In this document: positions 58,969 through 64,000 of the stretch, piece by piece
Layout: each line of letters starts with the position of its first letter
How positions within the stretch are numbered: the first letter of the stretch is position 1
Assembly (NCBI RefSeq): GCF_020966635.1
Contig: NZ_JAJKFQ010000006.1
Location: forward strand, 1 to 64,000
Length of the DNA stretch: 64,000 nt
Direction of reading: 5' to 3'
Origin: Stieleria sp. JC731
GTDB taxonomy: Bacteria > Planctomycetota > Planctomycetia > Pirellulales > Pirellulaceae
Translations under genes and position numbers: made by a program
The notes under the pieces: model-generated
The model's input: the letters and a program-made list of their open reading frames with translations, nothing else
Told to the model about the DNA's origin: nothing
The model's database searches: none

Positions 58969-59727
58969 TCATTTCATCGAGATGGATGAGCTGGCAGCTT
59001 CGGTTGCAGTCTGCAGAAGTTCCAAGTCCGCTTCGGTAGGATCGGTGACCGCTTTGACACGTGAAAGCTTTTGATGGAGACCGATCGGAATCCGAACCAT
59101 TGCGCTGGCAGGACCGCTACCTGTCGATAGTTTGAAGACCGATTTGGGAAACGGTCCGAACAAATGGTTGGTTTGGTCAACTCGAAAAAAGGATCGAGGG
59201 TCATAGAGCCTCGTTTTTTCGAGCATCGCGTTGAACTCGTTCTGCAGGTTCTCACCGAGGATCTTTGTTCGATTCTCATTGCCGTCCAGCGATTCGGTCG
59301 CGGGCTGGTGCGACACCAACGTGACAATTGGGTCGCCGTTATCGGCCGCGGCCGTATCAGGATCGGTAAGGGCGACTTCGCAATAGCGATTGTTGCCGTC
59401 GGGGTTCAACACATAGATCGGCGTCCGATAGGGGCGGTTCCCTGTTTCCAGTGTGTGCGACTGAGAGTAAAGGATTTCAGAACGCGAGTTTGTCGACTTG
59501 TTGGCGAGTGCCTGAACCGAAAACTGGTGCGTCCCTAATGGCAGCGTTAAACGTCGGCAGTGTCCCGCATTGACCTGTGCTACGAAGACATCGTCAACGT
59601 AAACATTGATCGGGCGTTCCTCGCCGTTGTCGATATGAACAAAGGCTTCGGTGACTTCCCTGCACCCGGTCGGAGCCAGCAATAAGATGGCCACCGCGGC
59701 GGTGAATAGGAGCGATCGGCAGTTCAT
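58969..59727 (-). CDS. Lipoprotein of unknown function
   Basis: The 252-residue protein has a lipoprotein signal (SLLFTAAVAILLLAPTGC, Cys22). The next 80 residues (HIDNGEERPINVYVDDVFVAQVNAGHC ... LPLGTHQFSVQAL) look like a small beta-sandwich, and the C-terminal half is mixed. I do not recognise a named family. It is convergent with the nuclease gene. Confidence 0.7.
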   Translation of the reverse strand: MNCRSLLFTAAVAILLLAPTGCREVTEAFVHIDNGEERPINVYVDDVFVAQVNAGHCRRLTLPLGTHQFSVQALANKSTNSRSEILYSQSHTLETGNRPYRTPIYVLNPDGNNRYCEVALTDPDTAAADNGDPIVTLVSHQPATESLDGNENRTKILGENLQNEFNAMLEKTRLYDPRSFFRVDQTNHLFGPFPKSVFKLSTGSGPASAMVRIPIGLHQKLSRVKAVTDPTEADLELLQTATEAASSSISMK

Positions 59728-60309
59728 TTTTGAAAGCGAATTGAGATTTGCTTGAGAGACGTGACAAACATTTGTCTGTTTCGCGGGGTAGAAAGTTCCC
59801 GCCGTCAGTTCTCGCTGTTTGGCCCGCCTGCCAATTTGAGCCTGTGTTGCGTCGCAATCACGAATGGCTCAGCATGAACATCAGATTTCTGTCAATTTCA
59901 ACCAGAGCCTAGGTTGCAATCATGCCCCGGGTGGGTGTCTGGATCGACAAACTGCCGCAGGCAATTCCGGTCCTAGCGAATAAGCCAGCGATTCATCGTC
60001 CGGTTGGGTGGTTCGGCGGAACAATGCGTTCGGGCAAGGCCTTTGCGACCTGCTAAAATGCGAACGGATGAGGCAGGAACCTGCGTTGCGGTTCGCCCTC
60101 ATTGACGGTTACCTTCCAAACGCGGATGACTCGTTAAAACTCAAGCGGCGCAGTCAGCATCCCGCTGAAAGCTGTATCGATGATTTGGACAACTTTGTCT
60201 TCGCATTTGTGTTCGACAAGGTGAATCGAAGTTCTCGATGCACCGGATGCGTTTCTTTTCAGAACTGGTTTTAAGACTCATAGACTCGGATTGACAGGAT
60301 TTTGAATCG
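59728..60309. other. Intergenic region between lipoprotein and halogenase-like genes
   Basis: No supported gene is seen; an 88-codon open frame at 60008-60274 lacks features. An extended -10 candidate TGCTAAAAT (60051-60059, plus strand) lies 250 bp before the halogenase-like start, but it has no clear -35. Confidence 0.35.
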
Positions 60310-61551
60310 ATGAAATCGGCGTACGATTGCGTTGTCATAGGTGCGGGGCCAGCTGGCGGAGCCACGGCGGCGATGACTGCCGAAGGCGGCTTGAGCACGT
60401 TGTTGATCGAGCGTGAGCAGGTGCCGCGTTTCCATGTCGGCGAGTCTTTGATGCCGGAAACCTATTGGCCGCTTCAGCGGCTGGGATTGAACGAAAAAGT
60501 TAAAGCGTCCGGCTGGCAGGTCAAAAAGAGCGTGCAATTCGTCACGGCCAATGGCAAAGAGTCTGCACCGTTCTTTTTCCGACGCCACGACGAACGTGAC
60601 TGCAGTGACACTTGGCAGGTCGAGCGAAGTGAATTTGACAAAATGCTTTTCGATCGCGCCGCCGAGCTCGGTGCTGATTGTGTCGACCAAACACGTCTCA
60701 CCGATGTGATGTTTGATGACTCGGGTAAGGCCACTGGTGTTGTCGTCCGAGACCGCAACGGCGCGACGCAATCGATCGAGGCAAAAGTGGTGGTCGATGC
60801 GACAGGTCAGCAGTCGTTCATCGCCAACAAGCTCGGACTCAAAAAGGTGAATCCTGAGCTTAAGAAAGCAGCGATCTGGGGATACTATCGCGATGCGATG
60901 CGTGGTGAAGGCGACAACGAAGGCGCCACAATCATCATGCAGACTGAATCGAAAGAGTCATGGTTCTGGTTCATCCCACTTTCCCGTGGGATCACCAGCA
61001 TCGGATGTGTTGCCGACAACGACTATCTGCTCAAAGGACGCGGCAACCAAGAAGAAACCTTTGCCGAGGAACTTGCGATCTGTCCGGGCCTGAAGCCTCG
61101 CCTCGAAAAGGCAACGCGTCTGGGAAGCCTGCGCACGGCAAAGGAATTCTCTTACATGTCAACGCAGCATTCTGGCGACGGATGGGTGCTTGTGGGTGAT
61201 GCCTTCGGATTTATTGATCCCGTGTACTCGTCCGGCGTTTACTTCGCATTGGAAATGGGCGTTCGTGCCGGTGATGCGATTGTCGATGGAATAAAGAAGG
61301 GTGATCTGTCGGCCAGCCAACTGGGCTGCTGGACCGAAGATTTCATGCAGGGTGCGACCTGGGTTCGCAAGCTGGTCCATGCTTTCTACAGCAAGGAATT
61401 CAGCATCGGGCATTTCATGAAGGAGCATCCCGAGCACCGTAGCTGCCTGACGGATGTCCTGATCGGTCGAATTTTCCACGATGGCGCAAAAAAAATGTTC
61501 GACGACATGGACAAGTCAATCGAGAAGGTTCGCACCGCGATGGCGAGCTGA
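60310..61551 (+). CDS. Halogenase-like FAD-dependent oxidoreductase
   Basis: The 413-residue flavoprotein has an N-terminal FAD loop GAGPAGG (11-17), then PRFHVGESLMPE (40-50), the signature of flavin-dependent halogenases and related monooxygenases. Lys72/Lys73 (GWQVKKS) stand where halogenases of the CmlS type have the Lys that carries the chloramine. WFWFIP (218-223) matches the halogenase motif WxWxIP. The second FAD motif is VLVGDAFGFIDPVYSSG. Geranylgeranyl-reductase-like proteins share parts of this pattern. The substrate is unknown; no other secondary-metabolite gene is next to it. A terminator follows. Confidence 0.8.
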   Translation: MKSAYDCVVIGAGPAGGATAAMTAEGGLSTLLIEREQVPRFHVGESLMPETYWPLQRLGLNEKVKASGWQVKKSVQFVTANGKESAPFFFRRHDERDCSDTWQVERSEFDKMLFDRAAELGADCVDQTRLTDVMFDDSGKATGVVVRDRNGATQSIEAKVVVDATGQQSFIANKLGLKKVNPELKKAAIWGYYRDAMRGEGDNEGATIIMQTESKESWFWFIPLSRGITSIGCVADNDYLLKGRGNQEETFAEELAICPGLKPRLEKATRLGSLRTAKEFSYMSTQHSGDGWVLVGDAFGFIDPVYSSGVYFALEMGVRAGDAIVDGIKKGDLSASQLGCWTEDFMQGATWVRKLVHAFYSKEFSIGHFMKEHPEHRSCLTDVLIGRIFHDGAKKMFDDMDKSIEKVRTAMAS

Positions 61552-61577
61552 CTGCGGAACTACCGGTTTAAAAGACG

Positions 61578-61604
61578 AACGGCGTGCTGATGAAGCACGC
61601 CGTT
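61578..61604 (+). terminator. Intrinsic terminator of the halogenase-like gene
   Basis: AACGGCGTGCT and AGCACGCCGTT form a perfect 11-bp stem with a 5-nt loop. It is followed by TCTGTTTT on the plus strand and lies 26 bp after the stop codon. Confidence 0.8.
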
Positions 61605-61670
61605 TCTGTTTTAGATGATCAAGCGATGGCCGAACCCTGCTAATAGTGAGCCCAGACCGTGTGGTGATAC

Positions 61671-62012
61671 TTAAGCGCTGACGGCGCTTGCCGATCGTTC
61701 ATGCGGTGAATCGGTGTCACGACACGCTTCGACGACGGCGAATCGTTCACGCCACAGAAGTTTCTGCAAGAAACCTGGGCGGCGGAGGTTCGGATCATCT
61801 GGCTCGATTGTGTGACGTTTTCCACGCGCGGTGACTAAGCAAAGTCGTCCATCAGATAAGACTTCATCGACGATCCAGAACTTATCAACCACATAGCGGT
61901 AAGTCTCGCCTTTGCTCGACGCGATGACTTGTGCGGCACGTCGTCCCGGATTTGCACCTTGCTTGCTTTTTCGATAAACGGCCCAGTCGCCAGCTCGCCA
62001 ATTTGCATGCAT
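61671..62012 (-). CDS. Small soluble protein of unknown function
   Basis: The 113-residue protein has no signal peptide or membrane segment. It is basic and contains WRAGDWAVYRKSK, RYVVDKFWIVDEVL and DGRLCLVTARGKRH, which look like a small SH3-like beta barrel; proteins of this shape occur in other planctomycetes as far as I recall. No partner is evident. Convergent with the halogenase-like gene. Confidence 0.6.
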   Translation of the reverse strand: MHANWRAGDWAVYRKSKQGANPGRRAAQVIASSKGETYRYVVDKFWIVDEVLSDGRLCLVTARGKRHTIEPDDPNLRRPGFLQKLLWRERFAVVEACRDTDSPHERSASAVSA

Positions 62013-62432
62013 AGGTCAAGTACCTTTTGATATGACTTTCGAGTTCGTTCCATCCCTCGTGCTGGTAGTTGTCCCCCAAAGGGACTCACTTCAACATTAG
62101 AAACAAAACCGACCCAAGGACAGTTGAAAACACGTGAATACTGTATTTTCTTCGCTAGATTCATAGATTCTTTGCAAACTTGGTGCCGCCCGAGGGCAAA
62201 ACTTCGTGAATCAATGAAAAAGACTGCTGAGTCGGCGATCGAGCCCCGTTTGAACCGAGCCTAGCTAATATGACCCTCAGGTTGCGGCGTTAAAGCGAGA
62301 CGCTTTAAACTTAGCATTGGTTCACGGCGATTCGTTGCCTGTTCGATTGGTCGAAGTCTGCCCAATCCGTTAGCAGAGAACCACCGATTTGCGGCAATCG
62401 ACCAACTGCCGATCACACATCGAAGGAATGTC
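62013..62432. other. Intergenic region upstream of floA, with a hairpin
   Basis: No gene is supported. A perfect inverted repeat (TTAAAGCG paired with CGCTTTAA, 62290-62308, 3-nt loop) lies 125 bp before floA and may be an operator or leader hairpin. The promoters of the two divergent genes must lie here. Confidence 0.45.
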
Positions 62433-63446
62433 ATGACTGTTGTTTCAAATAGCCTCTTGGGGTGGACACTTCCACTCGGTCAGAGTTCGCAAGTGATTGG
62501 TTTGGTGGTCATCGTGCTGATCATCATGGCCGTGGTTTTCGGCGTGATTTTCGGCTTCTTTGCTCTGCGATACGGAAAGCTTTGGGTGCAGGCATATATG
62601 TCTGTTGCAGACGTCAGCGCACCGAGTCTGATCCGGATGCACTTCACCAAGGTCAACCCGAACGTCATCGTTCAAGCGAAGGTGATGTCCGCACAGGCCG
62701 GGTTGGATATCGGACGAAAAAACGGCATCAGCACTCGGAGGCTGGAAGCGCACTACTTGGCCGGCGGGAATGTTATGAACGTGATTCATGCGATCATCGC
62801 TGCGGCTAGAGCGGAGATTCCTTTGGATTTTGACCAAGCAGCCGCGATCGATTTGGCCGGCCGGGACGTGCTCGACGCCGTCCAGACCAGCGTTTATCCC
62901 AAAGTCATCGACTGTCCCGACCCCTCCCGAAGCGGAAAAACCACTCTCAGTGCGATCACCAAGAACGGTGTCGAGCTTCGGGTCCGTGCTCGCGTCACGG
63001 TGCGAACCAACTTGGAACAATTGATCGGCGGTGCGACCGAAGACACCGTGATTGCCCGTGTCGGCGAAGCGATTATTAGTTCGATCGGTTCTGCCGAGAC
63101 GCATTTCAGGGTTCTTGAAAACCCCGATATGATTACTCGTGTCGTTCTCGAACGTGGCTTGGATGCTCAGACAGCTTTCGAGATCGTATCGATCGATATC
63201 GCCGATATTGATGTTGGCGAAAATATCGGTGCCCGTCTGCAAAGCGATCAGGCCGAAGCCGACACCCGTGTCGCACAGGCCCAGGCTGAACGTCGTCGTG
63301 CCGAAGCGGTCGCCGAAGAGCAGCAAATGCGAGCAAAAGTAGCTAGCAATAAATCCGCGTTGGTCTTGGCTGAAGCGGAAGTGCCACGAGCTATGGCGGA
63401 AGCATTTCGAGCAGGGCGAATCTCGGCGAGCAACGGTATTAACTAA
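62433..63446 (+). CDS. floA: Flotillin-like protein FloA
   Basis: The 337-residue membrane protein belongs to the bacterial flotillin family (Bacillus FloA/YqfA type), which organises membrane microdomains. It has one N-terminal membrane segment (about 20-45, IGLVVIVLIIMAVVFGVIFGFFAL), the domain signature VNPNVIVQAKVMSAQAGLDI, LEAHYLAGGNVMNVIHAIIAA and GVELRVRARVTVRTN, and a C-terminal heptad-rich helix (AEADTRVAQAQAERRRAEAVAEEQQ). A Shine-Dalgarno-like AAGGA lies 8 nt before the start. The next gene begins 3 nt after the stop, so they form an operon. Confidence 0.95.
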   Translation: MTVVSNSLLGWTLPLGQSSQVIGLVVIVLIIMAVVFGVIFGFFALRYGKLWVQAYMSVADVSAPSLIRMHFTKVNPNVIVQAKVMSAQAGLDIGRKNGISTRRLEAHYLAGGNVMNVIHAIIAAARAEIPLDFDQAAAIDLAGRDVLDAVQTSVYPKVIDCPDPSRSGKTTLSAITKNGVELRVRARVTVRTNLEQLIGGATEDTVIARVGEAIISSIGSAETHFRVLENPDMITRVVLERGLDAQTAFEIVSIDIADIDVGENIGARLQSDQAEADTRVAQAQAERRRAEAVAEEQQMRAKVASNKSALVLAEAEVPRAMAEAFRAGRISASNGIN

Positions 63447-63449
63447 GTC

Positions 63450-64000
63450 GTGCGGCAGGCTTCATTCGAAACAACGTCCTACCGAGTCAAGTTTTCTGAC
63501 GGCTCAGGACGCTATCAATTGGCTGGGATTATCGACCGGCCTAAAGATTGGGCATCCGGCCCCGACGCACGCGAAGAGGCGAATCCCGTCGTCGTGTTCT
63601 CACACTGCTTTACATGCAGCAAAGATCTGAAGGCGACCGTACGGATCTGTCGAGCATTGGCCAAATCAGGGATTGGTGTTCTGCGATTCGATATGACGGG
63701 GCTGGGCGGTAGCGAAGGCGAGTTCTCTGAATCCAATTTTTCGACCAACCTCGCTGATCTCGCATCAGCGATTCGATTTGCAACGGGCGAATTAGGACGC
63801 GTCACCGGACTGGTTGGGCACAGCTTTGGCGGCATCGCATCTCTCGTGACGGCCTCGCGTGCAAGTCAAGCAAGTCAGCATCATTTTCCCGAGCTGGCGG
63901 GCTTAGCAATGGTCGCAACATTAGCCGCCCCAAGCGATTCTGCGCACCTCGCTTCGCTACTGCAGAGGATGAATCCTGCGATCATCGATGATGGTGTCGG
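63450..64000 (+). CDS. Alpha/beta hydrolase, probably of the hydrolase-OsmC fusion family (partial)
   Basis: A GTG start at 63450, 3 nt after floA, opens a frame that runs off the right edge (183 complete codons). It shows VVVFSHCFTCSKDLKA, GVLRFDMTGLGGSEGEFSE and the nucleophile elbow VGHSFGG, typical of alpha/beta hydrolases. The sequence around FSHCFTCSKD is that of hydrolases fused to a C-terminal OsmC domain, but that part lies outside the window. OsmC domains reduce organic hydroperoxides. Confidence 0.8.
   Translation, partial: MRQASFETTSYRVKFSDGSGRYQLAGIIDRPKDWASGPDAREEANPVVVFSHCFTCSKDLKATVRICRALAKSGIGVLRFDMTGLGGSEGEFSESNFSTNLADLASAIRFATGELGRVTGLVGHSFGGIASLVTASRASQASQHHFPELAGLAMVATLAAPSDSAHLASLLQRMNPAIIDDGV

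Noticed and set aside
60008..60274. 88-codon open frame before the halogenase-like gene
   Set aside because: No domain, signal or ribosome site; more likely leader sequence.

Overview
The window comes from a planctomycete, most probably a Rhodopirellula-like member of the Pirellulaceae. The evidence is the gene content: DUF1559 pseudopilin-like proteins with an H-x9-DG tail, DUF1552/DUF1592 pairs, cytochromes of the PVC CxxCH type, DUF4159, WD40/cytochrome fusions, a fused AroD-AroE, and two secreted proteins carrying the planctomycete LExRxLLA-type N-terminal motif. Shine-Dalgarno sequences are often weak or missing, so many starts were chosen from signal peptides or domain boundaries. No phage, insertion sequence, CRISPR array or 16S gene was seen.

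Layout. 1-1234 (minus strand): the 5' end of a 23S rRNA, an 832-bp spacer, tRNA-Ala(TGC), tRNA-Ile(GAT) and a good sigma70-type promoter directly upstream of tRNA-Ile, so this rRNA unit starts without a 16S gene. 1.7-8.6 kb: housekeeping and envelope genes (secreted thioredoxin-like protein, GNAT, AroDE, PQQ-type propeller, HisI, GT2). 8.8-22.7 kb: one giant secreted protein of about 4,600 residues (dockerin, FG-GAP/VCBS, Ig/cadherin-like, LamG, SdrD-B-like, YD/Rhs core, unknown tail). 22.9-25.4 kb: polyprenyl synthase, MoaC, and an HTH-receiver regulator, followed by 1.47 kb with no convincing gene. 26.9-30.8 kb: M42 peptidase coupled to a SprT-like protein, facing a subtilase. 31-38.9 kb: metallopeptidase with a LecA-like tail, a solitary substrate-binding lipoprotein, a cluster of REP-like palindromes, a DUF4159 protein, MoxR-DUF58 and a C39-like membrane protein. 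39.3-49.5 kb: DUF1559 protein, small lipoprotein, WD40/cytochrome, SIMPL protein, membrane protein, and a large PVC-type haem protein. 49.6-51.6 kb: dnaX. 51.8-58.9 kb: DUF1592-DUF1552 pair, glycerophosphodiesterase, ExeM/NucH-like nuclease. 59-64 kb: lipoprotein, halogenase-like flavoprotein, small conserved-looking protein, flotillin FloA and a truncated alpha/beta hydrolase.

Most genes stand alone or in pairs. The clearest functional couplings are MoxR/DUF58 (4-bp overlap), M42/SprT (1-bp overlap), DUF1592/DUF1552, and FloA/hydrolase (3-nt gap).

The observations I rate highest are: (i) a run of ten A in dnaX just after domain III, where slippage in either direction gives a stop within a few codons, predicting a gamma-like short product; (ii) loss of all four zinc-ligand cysteines in the same DnaX; (iii) the split rRNA unit with its own promoter; (iv) the LecA-like tail on a metallopeptidase; (v) the giant YD/FG-GAP protein with an unknown 262-residue tail. 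All functional calls come from reading the sequence and remembered family motifs. No database search was run.
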